From: Callorhinus ursinus
Lineage: Eukaryota > Chordata > Mammalia > Carnivora > Otariidae
Direction of reading: 5' to 3'
Length of the DNA: 64,000 nt
Assembly: GCF_003265705.1 (NCBI RefSeq)
Contig: NW_020312848.1
Location: forward strand, 51,338,545 to 51,402,544
Position 1 is the stretch's first letter; every line of letters starts with the position of its first letter. The translations under genes and the position numbers were made by a program. Below are positions 46,741-57,275 of this stretch, piece after piece. The notes below the pieces were generated by a model. The model made no database searches and was not told where the DNA came from. It was given only the letters and a program-made list of their open reading frames with translations.

Positions 46741-47434
46741 AAAGTTTGCTTTTAGAACCTTTCTTTCAAAGTCATGGTCTTCGTAATTTTGTGTTCCTGA
46801 AATATACAATATTACCTACAAACTCAGAAAAATATTTGGCTATAAACAAAAAAAAATAAGAAATGAGTACAGATTAAACAGATAAGCATCCACAATTATA
46901 TTCTTCCAGCTCAACAGATAACTGGCTTTTAATATGATTAAAGGTCATCATTCAGTATTATCATTGCTCTGAGCATTTGTTCAAAACCTGAATTTGGTTT
47001 TTTAGCAGATTAATTTACCTTGGTGGATTAAGGGATCTTTAAAGATTTACAAGCACTCAAGACACAAAGGAACTAGCACCTTTCTTTTTTTTTTCAAAGG
47101 CTCAATTCTGTTTCATCTATTTCCCTGGCTGAAATCTTCATAACTCTTTGCTCACATTCACTGCTGAAAATGTAGCCATCATAGTGGCCATCTGTCAGAA
47201 AATAGCAATTAGTTTAGCATGTCACAAACCAGCTGCAGAAATTATATGCACACTATATGTTCATAATAGTGTCTTATTGCTATTAATGAAGAGACTACAT
47301 TTCATGAACCACTGTATCAAAATTCATTACAGAAATGGAGATAATATGATAGATGCTGAGATAAGAGGGCCTGCTTGACTTCTTCGCTAAGAACGAGTAA
47401 GTGTCCTCAACCAAACCACCACCACAATATATGG

Positions 47435-47680
47435 AGGCATTATAGTTTGAAGGTTAAGAACACAGGATTTGATGAGAGGCACTTCAAAACTTTGCTTTTC
47501 CATTTACTAGCTGATATGTCCTTAAGCAAGTTACTTAACCTCTCTATACCTCACTGTTCTCATCTATAAAATAGGAATAACAGTACCTACTTATGGGGGG
47601 CGGTTAAGATAAGGATTAAATAAAAATGAATATGAAACTCTTAGTCTAGTGACTGGAAAATAAAAAACAGTCAATATATA
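47435..47680 (+). mobile_element. MIR SINE
   Basis: tatagtttgaaggttaagaa, tttactagctgatatgtcct, agcaagttacttaacctctc, ctcactgttctcatctataa, aataacagtacctacttatg, then ctagtgactgg and acagtcaatata at the tail. Confidence 0.82.
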
Positions 47681-47696
47681 TTTAAAAAACTGTTGT

Positions 47697-47808
47697 GGGG
47701 GTGCCTGGCTGGCTCAGTTGGTTTAGTATGTGCCTCTTGATCTCAGGGTCATGAGTTCAAGCCCCATACTGGATGTGGAGTCTACTTAAAAAAAAAACAA
47801 AAAAAAAA
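47697..47808 (+). mobile_element. Short tRNA-Lys-type Carnivora SINE
   Basis: gggggtgcctggctggctca, tcttgatctcagggtcatga, gttcaagccccatactggat, gtggagtctacttaaaaaaa. Same short class as 26465-26580, more diverged, with a broken A tail (aaacaaaaaaaaac). Confidence 0.9.
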
Positions 47809-48136
47809 CTTTTTTTCTCTCTCTCATAGACTGCATGTCTTTTTTCTGCATGTCTTTTTCTTTGTCTTTGGACCTGATCACCCCAATACTCTTACCAAAA
47901 CAAAGTGTTTAGCTCTCTTGGGGAGTCTGCCTTTGCCTCATAGCAACTACCTTAGTATTTTTCCACCCCAGACTTTAGGATCTCACATTAGCTCACCTTA
48001 GACACACTCCAGGAAAGCAGCAGGGGCTGATGGGAAAAGGTTTAGACACAGTGATGTCTGTCCAATAGAAACAGAGTGCGTGTCACATGTTTAATTTTGA
48101 ATTTTCTACTAGCCACGTTAAAAAAAGAAAAAGAGA

Positions 48137-48299
48137 GGGGCGCCTGGGTGGCTCAGATGCTCAGGTCATGATCCCAGGAGCCTGGGATCAAGTCCCGCAT
48201 CGGGCTCCCTGCTCCTTGGGAGCCTGCTTCTCCCTCTGCCTCTCTCTGTCTCTGTCTCTCATGAATAAATAAATAAAATCTTTAAAAAAAAAAAGAAAG
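48137..48299 (+). mobile_element. CAN SINE with internal deletion of the tRNA-like head
   Basis: ggggcgcctgggtggctcag joins directly to atgctcaggtcatgatccca, losing about 20 bp of gttaagcgtctgccttcggc. The body has ctgctccttgggagcctgct and the tail tctctcatgaataaataaat, a different tail from most copies here. The A-rich duplication aaagaaaaagag lies at 48124-48135 and 48300-48311. Confidence 0.93.
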
Positions 48300-48310
48300 A
48301 AAGAAAAAGA

Positions 48311-48508
48311 GGGGCGCCTGGGTGGCTCAGTCGTTAAGCATCTGCCTTTGGCTCAGGTCATGATCCTGGGGTTCTGGGATTGAGCCTCGCATCGGGGTCC
48401 CTGCTCTGCGGGAAGCCTGCTTCTCCCTCTCCCACTCCCCCTGCTTGTGTTCCCTCTCTTGCTGTGTCTCTCTCTGTCAAATAAATAAAAAAAATCTTTA
48501 AAAAAAAA
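48311..48508 (+). mobile_element. Second CAN SINE, head to tail with the first
   Basis: ggggcgcctgggtggctcag, catctgcctttggctcaggt, ctgctctgcgggaagcctgc, cttgtgttccctctcttgct and a tail tcaaataaataaaaaaaatc. It begins at the last base of the first SINE's right duplication, so the A-rich tail of the first SINE was its target. Confidence 0.96.
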
Positions 48509-48640
48509 AGAAATCTTTAAGTTAATTTTAAATAATGTATTTTATCTGACTGAATATACCTAAAATATTATTTTAACAAGGGGCAGTAACCACTTTAGCT
48601 GCTCAACAGCCACATTTGCCTGCTACGTCGGACAGGACAA

Positions 48641-48810
48641 GTTCAGAGTTAAGTGGACCTGGATTCGCATTCTGGCTCTGCTATTCACTTGCTATTTACT
48701 TGCTAAACCTCATTTTCACTGTGTTAAAAATAACCATTTCCAGATATTGTTATGAGAATTAAGTAAAAATGGCATACACACAGTGCATGGCACAATGCCT
48801 GATATACAGG
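48641..48810 (+). mobile_element. MIR SINE
   Basis: gttcagagttaagtggacct, gattcgcattctggctctgc, tattcacttgctatttactt, cctcattttcactgtgttaa, attgttatgagaattaagta, cagtgcatggcacaatgcct. Confidence 0.8.
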
Positions 48811-49214
48811 GGTGTTCGTGAAATGAGAATTTCCCCACCCCCACCTTCTACTCTAGAACTGAAAATGGGCTCGGTATCGTATCATCTGTGACCCAGCCTT
48901 AGTTCCTTCTCTTCTATCTGTACTATAAACTTTAGCCTTTCCCCCACCTGCATGCCTCTCCCGCCTTGCTTCCTAGCAGCAGTAAATGTGACTGTGTGGA
49001 CTTCTGGAAGCCATGGGGTCTCTTAGTCATGACCCAAGTATGTGGTCCTTAGAAACTGAAATGATCTAGGTGAGAGAGTTTTCTTCTCTGGCCCTGTCTC
49101 ATCCGGCTGGAGCTTACCACAACTATGGCTTCCCCAGCAAGTGCCATCAATAGCAATGCTTCTCCACTGGAACATACACTGACCTGAAAACTTCTAAAGG
49201 TAAGGAGTTTTCTA

Positions 49215-49475
49215 CAAAATAACTGGCAGAACCCTTCAAAAGTGTCAAGATCAAAAAAGACAAAGAACAAATGAGGAACTATCACAGATTGGAGGAACCT
49301 AGAGAGATTAAAAAATCAAAATGAAATATGGGATCCTGTGTAAGATCTTGGTGCAGAAAAAAAGACCTTGGTGGAAAAACTGGTGAAACTCACATAAGGT
49401 CTGTGAGTTAGTTAACAGTGTCAACTTCATCTCAGTAATTGTACCATGGTAATGTACAATGTTAATTTAGGGGGG
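49215..49475 (+). mobile_element. Ancient L1M 3' UTR
   Basis: aactggcagaacccttcaaa, gtcaagatcaaaaaagacaa, gaggaactatcacagattgg, gggatcctgtgtaagatctt, aaaaactggtgaaactcaca and tgtaccatggtaatgtacaa follow the 3' UTR of old mammalian L1 in order. Confidence 0.75.
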
Positions 49476-49656
49476 TATAAGATGAATAGTCTGCTGCTCT
49501 AATGGATAACATGGTGACTACAGTTGATAACATTGTATTCTTTCACTGAAATTTGCTAAGAAAGTAGAACTTAAATGTTCTCACACACAAAAGGTAAATA
49601 TGTAAGGTGACAGATGTGTTAATTAACTCAGTGGGGTGAATCCTATCACTACATAC

Positions 49657-49688
<32 letters not shown>

Positions 49689-49715
49689 TTACACATCAAT
49701 ACAGCTGAAAAAAAA
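49476..49715 (+). mobile_element. Second ancient L1M 3' end
   Basis: A different L1 3' end follows at once: taagatgaatagtctgctgc, acatggtgactacagttgat, ttgctaagaaagtagaactt, aatgttctcacacacaaaag, gatgtgttaattaactcagt. It ends with a CA microsatellite (49657-49686) and tacacatcaatac. Confidence 0.75.
49657..49686. repeat. (CA)n microsatellite
   Basis: About 14 uninterrupted CA units inside the L1M 3' end. Confidence 0.95.
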
Positions 49716-52700
49716 AACATTGAAGGTTATATGGGAATTCTCTATACTATTTTTATGACCTTTCTTGAGGTCTAATAACATTTCAAAATAAAAAGCTAAA
49801 AGATTTTTAAGTGTGATTATTTGAAACTTTATTATGAAGGCACCTCTGTCCCAATGGATTTACCAACTGATATACCACTGTAAATATGCTACTTATGTTA
49901 AGCCTATTGCAGTAAGGCCATCACACAAGTTAATGAAAAGTCAATTCCAAGGTATCGAAAATCCACCTTAATCAACACTATTAGTTCGCAAATCCACTAA
50001 GAGAGTATGATGTCACCTACATACACTCGGTAATACCAAGGACTTGATGACAGCAAATAATGTTTTATGTGACGAGTAATGTTATTAAATAAATATATCT
50101 TTTGATTTAACATTACCGAATAACGTGCTTAAACATTAGCTCCACTGAGACCAACTTTTCACAGAAAGAAAGTGACACGAAAAGATGAGGAAGAGATGCA
50201 AAGAAGCATAAACTAATATGTACCCCTTCAGACCTTCCACGCTTTAGGAAACAGCTTGGGTCAATAAGCTCCGAACAAAACCCAGTGCAATAGAAAAGAA
50301 AGTCTGTTCTACTACAGCATGTGTTTCTGTAACATGAATCAGCTCACAGGGACTATGAAGAACGGGTTTCAGTATAAAGCAGAAGCTGCATTAGTTCATA
50401 GGAATTTTTTCCCAGATCATTAATGCGTTGCCTCTTTAATAATAGCAACTGAAGGCTAAGTACACTAATGGCAATAAGCCAGGAAGGAATCAGTACTGTA
50501 TATTCAATCCTTCTCTTACAAGTGCTTACTGAAAGGTTAACTCTGATCTTTGTTTTAAATATATATACATGTAAATAAATAAATAAAGTAAGTAAGGTAA
50601 CCCTGAACAATGAGCAGAGGATACACCTCTGGTATCAGTACATTTTGTACAAAGCTTGCAATCTTCTATTTGTAACTTCTGATGAAAATGTCCCTCTGCC
50701 CTTGTATACATAGACGAGCTCAACCCTTCCTTATATTGCCTTCAAGTTGCCTTCAGCTTTGTCATTTTAAATAAATCCTACACTTAATGCAGTGCTTATT
50801 TATAAAAAATTTCATGTTTAAACTGTGCTAGCAGTTTTATTGAATTGTTATTGTTTTCATTAGTGCTCTAGTTACAAAGTTGCATTAGCCCTACTACTTT
50901 ATGAATTTGCAAACTGCAACTTTCCAGAAACGTATATATAATATTATAATTAAAATGCTGTATTTCCACATACATTGAATATATAAAACACTGTCCCAGG
51001 ATTTTTTTTAAATATAAATTGTCTTACTACCTTATTCCCAAAGATTTAATGTATCAATGAAATGTGCCATATCATTTTGTAAACAGAATGACAAACTACA
51101 GTTTCTATTTAGCCTTAAATTCAAATTTAGTCACGCATTTCTTGAGTCACACATTTCTTAAATAGAATGTTCTGATATAATAATGATAATTATCATCTAA
51201 GTTAAAACCAGACTGATACATTTTGTAAGAAAAGCAAATATGCAGTGTTGACATGAATTAAATATATACTCATGAACATTAATCAAACCAACATCAATCT
51301 TTTCAAATGAAGCAGTTATAAAATGCATAAAAATAATAAGGACATTTAGAAAGCATTTTTGCTCATAAAACTAAAAAGATACTTTAACATCTTTTATACA
51401 GTATTACATCATGCTAAAAAAGAATTTAGCAAAAGACTTCTTGTTCCTTTCTCAAAAAAAAAAATCATTGCTTAATGATTATTTGTTGTTAAATAACATA
51501 GTACCAATCACTAAGCATTCTTTTATGTAAATGGCTCCTTCTAGCAACAAGCATTATGAAAGAAAATTTGCATTATTTGTACATGACAGAGATATAGCAC
51601 ATAATTAACTCATTAAAAATACAGTTTGACCCAAGGAGCTATAATTTATCATATCAACCCCAATTTAGATATACTATTTTTAAATTACTTTATATAATAA
51701 ATATTAATTAGTTTAATATTTACATAAGAGAATAGTGTTCTCTTTTTCACATAGTCCATGATATGCTAGCATACTTTTATGGACTCATGCAACCCTGAAT
51801 TTCAAGGAACCTTTTTTTTTTTCCAATTCCCTATTCAAATTTACTTGCTTAGAGATAGTCAGCATGTTTCTCTTGGAAAAAAAAAACTGCACAATTGTCT
51901 GCTTATAGTGTGACCTCTTTCACTTGGGTGGGTATCCTCTCCATCACCGACTAAATGAGAATGTAACCTTGTCAAACCAAAGGCAAAAGAATAATGAGCA
52001 CACAACAGGCTAACCCAGCATGGAAAAGGTTGTTAAGGAGGTTGCAAAAAAAGTACTCTGAATGACAAAATAAAAGTAGAGTCCAAAGAGTAGGTTAATA
52101 TTAAAGAAAGCACTCAAGAACATGAGAAGCATTTAATCCCCATCCCTGGATGTCTGCCATACAAAACTCCACTCAGATGTATTTATTTTATTAGTTACTA
52201 ACCAGATTTAGTTGATATGTTTTCAAATGAATCCTGGTAAAACAAGGCTTGAAGGAGATACATTTATGAAATGTCTATTTCCACAAAGGGCTAGCCAAAG
52301 GTTAAGTACGGACAAGTAGATCATGTTTTATGTTTACCAAACAATCATATTCTCATCCAACAAAAAAACAATCATTCCAATTAAAGAAAGAGAAATATAA
52401 ATTGGAAGTCTTCACCAAACACCAGGATTTTACTAACGTTAAAACAAATGACAGTAACTTCTATATGAAATGCTACCCTGATGCACTAACTGCCATCACA
52501 GGGAAGCATAGGAAAACATTTTTATAAGTAGGTGAAACCAGAAGAAATCAGGCAAGTTCTGTTACAGGCTTCTCAGTGTGAATTTACTTTTAAAACAAAC
52601 AAATCTCAAATCTAAACCATTCGAGCACGTGCTGGGATCATTGCATCAGTTATGCACACTTTGACATTCTTCTTCTACATTAAGACTGGAATGAAATTCT

Positions 52701-53238
52701 TGTTCCTGACCAGTCATAATACTTTAACAGAGAAACAGTGCCACCTTTTGGTCCCAAACAAAAGCCTCCAGTCTACTAATCTTCCAAACTGCCTTATTTC
52801 AGTGCAATCACTGAGACTTTACATAGAAATGTCACTGAATTTCATGTCGCAATTATCATTTTCTAGAAATATTGTGTACCTACACAAACTAATAAAAATG
52901 AAGTAACATTAAGGTTGCTTCCAAGATGCAAAACTTCAAAATAATCCAAACTGATACCAAATACATGTACTTTAGATCATCAATATAATTTCTAATCAAC
53001 ATATCATTAAAGACATTTTACCAAATTCAAGTATGTCAACCAACTGATATATTTTAGACATAAAAGAAAAATCCTTTCTTCTAGCATTATTACATTTCAA
53101 AATTGGTTTTTAAAAATATATTACATTTAAAAAGTACCTATTAATTTAATAATTGGCAAATGATATTAACAGCAAACTACCAGTTAAATCAGACAATTAT
53201 AAATAATTTCATATACAAATATAATATGTTTCTGATTT
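49716..53238. other. AT-rich intron next to the exon, nothing recognised
   Basis: Three and a half kilobases without any transposon I can name, unusually long for this window. No second splice-bounded reading frame was found on the minus strand. Confidence 0.45.
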
Positions 53239-53244
53239 ACTTAC
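53239..53244 (-). other. IMMP2L: Splice donor of the IMMP2L exon
   Basis: On the minus strand the exon is followed by GTAAGT, the consensus U1 5' splice site. An alternative GT two bases upstream would remove the final GT of the exon but fits the consensus less well. The chosen donor leaves the reading frame open by two bases, which suits a Val codon completed by the next exon. Confidence 0.87.
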
Positions 53245-53348
53245 ACCAATGACACAATGTCACCACGTTGTACTTCAAAATTCCTCACTTTCCAGTGGTT
53301 CAAAAGCACCACATCAGATGATTGACTCCCCCCAGGATTCAAAGAAGG
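53245..53348 (-). CDS. IMMP2L: IMMP2L internal coding exon (exon 3 of the human transcript, by memory)
   Basis: IMMP2L is the catalytic subunit 2 of the inner mitochondrial membrane peptidase, an S26-family Ser/Lys protease that removes sorting signals from proteins of the intermembrane space. Read on the minus strand, the exon opens in frame as [11 protein letters not shown] and closes with R-G-D-I-V-S-L plus two bases (GT) of a Val codon. It is 104 bp, 34 codons plus 2 bases, with no stop. P-S-L completes signal-peptidase box B (S-M-x-P-S-L), whose nucleophilic Ser lies at the end of the preceding exon. R-G-D-I-V (codons 28-32, 53253-53267) is box C. The catalytic Lys is in the next exon. 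Codon 27 is CAA (Gln); I recall His in human. Splice sites are intact on both sides, so I take it as functional rather than a retrocopy. The flanking exons are not in the window. Confidence 0.95.
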
Positions 53349-53375
53349 CTAAAAAATAAGGAGAAAGAGACACAT
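53349..53375 (-). other. IMMP2L: Splice acceptor and polypyrimidine tract of the IMMP2L exon
   Basis: On the minus strand the sequence just before the exon is a pyrimidine run, tctctttctccttatttttt, followed directly by AG at 53350-53349. This is a strong U2-type 3' splice site and fixes the first exon base at 53348. Confidence 0.88.
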
Positions 53376-54934
53376 CTATCATTTGTATTTTTCAATCTTC
53401 ATGGTTCCTTGCACTTCATAGCTCTAGTGCAGTGCAATAAAACATTTCTAATATAGTAGCTTTCAATAAATTGCTGTTCTAAAGTAACTGCCAATGATGA
53501 GTTTTCAAAAAGACTCATCGGTATTCTTCACAGGTGAACGGGGGGAAAAACATACATTACCAATACCTACTTGAAAGGAAAATGTGCTAGATACTCAAAT
53601 CTTTACTAAGCTCCAGTAAAGAGGTATGAAAAGCTTTAAGAAGGGTTATTTAAAAAAAAAAAAAAAAGGAGAAAGAAATGAATCAAACCTCCCAAAGGAA
53701 TATTCAGATGGGATCTAATTCCACAGGAGTGCACATCACTGTTCCATTTGGGGAAAAGAAGAAATAATCTCCAATCAACCAGGGAAACAGCCATATGAAG
53801 AAGAAAAGGGAGCAGAAGAAACAAGGGATGGGACAATTATGGAAGATGTGGGCATCTCCCACACTGACCTCTCTCTTCTAGAGAGAGCAGGGAGTGAGGG
53901 TCCTGGTCCCAGTTTCAAACTAGTAAGTGACCTTCACCCTAGGATTCAGATGAGTCTAGATGTGCCTAAGGACTGATGGAGCAAAAACTGAGACACGTTT
54001 TGTGTAAGAATTCATCTGAAGGTCGGAAACCATCTAGGCATAAAAATTTGATTGAGGAACCAAGAAGCCCACACACCTGTCACTTGGACAGGGGTGCCGA
54101 AAAAACCAGTGAATAACAAGTCTGAAACCTGCGGTGGGAACAGAGAAAATAAGAAGAGAATAAGAAAAACTGGGAGAGCTTTCTCGCCATTGACCCTCCA
54201 GGGTCAATGAGGGGAAACTGCAGTTTCTGTGGTAGTGGAAAAAGTGCCAAACCACAGCGGAGGCTCTCTGCCCTCACTGACAGGGGCAGCACGAGGAGAC
54301 AGCCATAGCCCAGGGCAGGAGCCAGGAAAACAGTGCATGCCACACAACAGCCAGCCCCCGGAGCATTAGTGATATGCTCTCTTTCAAAGATTCCTGGAAC
54401 TATTCATAGATTTCCACAAAGCCGATGTGGGCAAAGCTGTAGAAATTTTGTGTGAGGGCAATTATCATGATCTTATTTTTTACTCCCCAGGTTTTCTTGT
54501 GGCCAATGTATACTGGACATTTCCGAAGATCTCAAATACTCCCACAGCTTCTACCAACTCCTTTATGTGATAATGCCTAAGTATCTCTATCTTTCTTTTT
54601 AAATTCTGGGCTATTCATTTTACTTGACTATCTCATGTAAAATTCAACATAATTAAATGGAATTTGTCATTATTTCTTACCAAGAAAGCTTTTCTTTCTT
54701 ATTTTCTTACATCTTATTTATCATTTTCCCAGTTGACTAGCTTAAAATGTTGGTTAGCTTTTTACTTCATATCTAACCAATCACCAAGCGAAGGAGTATT
54801 GTTCTTTTCACAAAGTCTTTCACTTATGGCCCATCTTTCCTCTTCCCTCTCCCATTAATGTACTTCAAGCACCAATTGTCATATAACTCACCATGTATCT
54901 ACACTAATCACTTTCACCTCCAACTGAGAAAGGA
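53376..54934. other. Intron upstream of the exon, unassigned
   Basis: 53900-54370 is the most GC-rich stretch of the window (for example cggaggctctctgccctcac and gcccagggcaggagccagga) and includes a 22-bp palindrome. The minus-strand open frames across it show no domain. It may be an unrecognised old repeat. Confidence 0.4.
54188..54209. repeat. 22-bp near-perfect palindrome
   Basis: Arms cattgaccct and agggtcaatg are perfect reverse complements separated by two bases (CC). The core TGACCC-4-GGGTCA resembles an everted pair of nuclear-receptor half sites. Confidence 0.7.
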
Positions 54935-55060
54935 ATGATTCCATTTCTTTCCAGCTATACGATTGTGAGCAAGTTACTTAATTTTATTATGCTTCCATTT
55001 CCTTACTAGTAAAGTGGTGATAATTAGTAACTTAGCTAATTAGTAATAATACACAATAAT
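54935..55060 (+). mobile_element. MIR SINE fragment
   Basis: ttctttccagctatacgatt, gtgagcaagttacttaattt, tccatttccttactagtaaa, gtggtgataattagtaactt: the MIR core. A tail-like tagaacagttcttgacccat at 55201 may be its displaced end. Confidence 0.68.
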
Positions 55061-55069
55061 AGCCAATAC

Positions 55070-55180
55070 TGACCTTGCTTACCATGTGCACTGTTCTATT
55101 AATGATAACAAGACAACTTAGCACTTACCATGTGCAAGGCACTGTTCTAAGAGCTTTACAAATAATAACTTACTTGGTAA
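55070..55180 (-). mobile_element. MIR SINE fragment, antisense
   Basis: The phrase cacttaccatgtgcaaggca then ctgttctaagagctttacaa is the antisense 3' side of MIR. It lies within or against the sense MIR to the left, with a partial repeat of accatgtgcactgttct at 55082. Confidence 0.6.
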
Positions 55181-55748
55181 GATCATTCACTTCAAGTGCA
55201 TAGAACAGTTCTTGACCCATGGACAAGCTCTCAGTAATCTCTATTATTGGTAATACTACATCACAATTTTAATGACAGGTAGTTTTGTGTCCTTCCTCAG
55301 GTTCCTCCTCTGGCTCCATAATAAAGAACAGAGCTGAAATAGTAGGATAAACCCAAGGGGCTTTTTTGGGCTATGTGCTAGGGAATGGAGCTTTTGCTAT
55401 CACACAGTAGGGTTAGATTAAAAATTCAGCTTCCATGTGGGTTCATTCTCTCTCATTCATATTCTCTATCTCCCTCTCTGTCTTCGAGTTTAGAATCTTG
55501 TGAGTCCTTTTCCCTTATTTCTTTCTATTTTTCCTCCCATACAACTGATGTAATAAAGGTGGCCTAGGGGGAGACCATCTGAACCACAAAGAGAAAATCT
55601 CCTTCTCATTGCACTTTCACTGGGTTTGTTTCTTTCCCTTGCCTTCAGATTAGTGAAGAACAAAAGTGATTTAGCAATTTCTGACTGCTCTTCCTTAGTC
55701 TCCTTTATTGGTGTTTTTCAAAAGTTTGTGACCACCACTCATAATAAG

Positions 55749-56170
55749 TTGCTGGAGAGGTCGGGGGTGGGAGGGATGGGGTGGCTGGGTGATAGACATT
55801 GGGGAAGATATGTGCTACAGTGAGCGCTGTGAATTGTATAAGACTGTTGAATCACAGATCTGTACTTCTGAAACAAATAACGCAACATATTTTAAGAAAA
55901 AAGAAAAAGAAGAAGACAGCAGGAGAGGAAGAATGAAGGGGAGTAAGTCAGAGGGGGAGACGAACCAGGAGAGATGATGGACTCTGAAAAACAAACTGAG
56001 GTTTCTAGAGGGGAGGAGGGTAGGGGGATGGGTTAGCCTGGTGATGGGTATTAAAGAGGGCACATTCTGCCCGGAGCACTGGGTGTTATGAACAAACAAT
56101 GAATCATGGAACACTACACCAAAACAAATTATGTAATATATGGTGATTAACATAACAATAAAAAATTAAA
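55749..56170 (+). mobile_element. Carnivoran L1 3' UTR, 5' truncated
   Basis: Begins in the 3' UTR (gctggagaggtcgggggtgg), passes the internal A-tract (aagaaaaaagaaaaagaaga), the purine tract and gagcactgggtgttatgaac, and ends tggtgattaacataacaata plus an A-rich tail. The order is not inverted. A short duplication aataag may flank it. Confidence 0.9.
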
Positions 56171-56739
56171 AAAATAAGATATGCATTTTACACACATGCG
56201 CAAAAACACAATTCTGAACAAAATTTCACAAGACAGTGATTACTGATATTTTCTATTCTCTTCTAATCTGTTTTGAAAATTCTGTCTATAACCAACCATA
56301 TTAAGTTCGCATCCACTGTCCTGATTTTGAAACCTACTAGTAAGTTGCAATCCACAGTGCTAAAATCATAGCTTTAGACAATTCTTCTTCAACCATTACC
56401 CTTATGAAGGCTGCATTTTTCCAGAATTCTACCTTTTTTCATTCATTCCTGTTTTTAAATTCTTTCCCTGAAAAATCTCATCAGCATTCTCAATTGCAAA
56501 TACCACCTATACCAATAACTTCTAAATGCATAGTCCCCAAATCACTTCCTCCTCAATCCACAGCACTTCACACTATAGTACATGCATACTGTAATGTAAT
56601 TTTTGCTTACCTGTCTGTCTCTACAACTAAGCAAGAAGCACTTTTTATCCATCATGGTAACCCATAGTTAGATTTATACTCCCAACATCAACTACTTCTC
56701 TGAGATACAGCTCATAGCTCTAAGTGGGTTGCTGGGCAT

Positions 56740-57275
56740 CTCATCTGATCAAGTCATTCCCCTACCTTAAAGCCTTCACTAACTCCCTAACACTACCAAC
56801 ATGACTGGCTTTAAGATCAAAATCAAGACACACATGATCTGCAGGACCCTATCAATCCCCACTTACATAGTTCCTACCAGTTAAATTAAACCCTAAGTAG
56901 GTTATTCACTCACACTTTCAAGACTTTATATAAGCAAATATTTCTGCCTGAAATGTTGTCCCCTCTTTCCACCTTCTGCCATCTTGTTAAGTCATACAGC
57001 AAAACAACATTTGCGTCTTATGAGGCAATTTCACAGGAATTCTTTCCTAACCCTCATCTCTCCTTCTCCCCATTCCCAGCTTCAGTGTCCATTAGGTGAT
57101 CAAAACTCTCAAGTTCCCTATCACCAACCTGTGATCATTCAATCACAGCATATTTAAATGTGCATTGTAATTATTGCCTTATCTCTCTTTCCAAGAGTCT
57201 GTAAGCCTTTTGAGAATGTTGTTTCTATGTCTCTGTTCTTGACACCTAGGCACATAGGGTGATTAATAATTTTCA
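56740..57275 (+). mobile_element. L2, C-terminal coding relic and 3' end
   Basis: caagtcattcccctacctta, catgatctgcaggaccctat, ctgcctgaaatgttgtcccc, taatcattcaatcacagc, agtctgtaagccttttgaga, ctatgtctctgttcttgaca, ctaggcacatagggtgatta. This is the L2 3' half in sense order, longer than the other L2 tails here. Confidence 0.68.

Larger units (their letters stand above)
45461..47434. other. AT-rich intron with small repeats, otherwise unassigned
   Basis: T-runs at 45659-45670 and 46046-46055, a hairpin at 46107-46132 and a purine tract at 46681-46740. No family or exon recognised. Confidence 0.4.
48049..48640 (+). mobile_element. Short DNA transposon (hAT-like MITE) split by two SINEs
   Basis: Left part 48049-48120: ctgtccaatagaaacagagt, gtgtcacatgtttaattttg, ttctactagccacgtta. 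Right part 48512-48640: ttaattttaaataatgtatt, ctaaaatattattttaacaa, aacagccacatttgcctgct, tcggacaggac. This is the same element as 34890-35197 on the other strand. Two SINEs separate the halves. Confidence 0.7.
1..53244 (-). other. IMMP2L: IMMP2L intron downstream of the exon (partial)
   Basis: This is inferred from the donor at 53244. The gene runs leftwards on the minus strand, so all of this sequence is the intron that follows the exon. IMMP2L is known to be a very large gene with giant introns, which fits 53 kb without another exon. I looked for the box D Lys exon (K-R-V-I-A-L-E-G-D) on the minus strand and did not see it. The sequence is AT-rich and packed with transposons listed separately. 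Confidence 0.8.

Noticed and set aside
1..53244. Next IMMP2L exon (catalytic Lys) or the nested gene LRRN3
   Set aside because: No K-R-V-I-A-L-E-G-D-like segment and no long intronless leucine-rich-repeat frame were found.
54080..54343. Minus-strand open frame with a signal-peptide-like start
   Set aside because: No ATG context, domain or splice sites that would link it to IMMP2L; the GC-rich block is probably non-coding.
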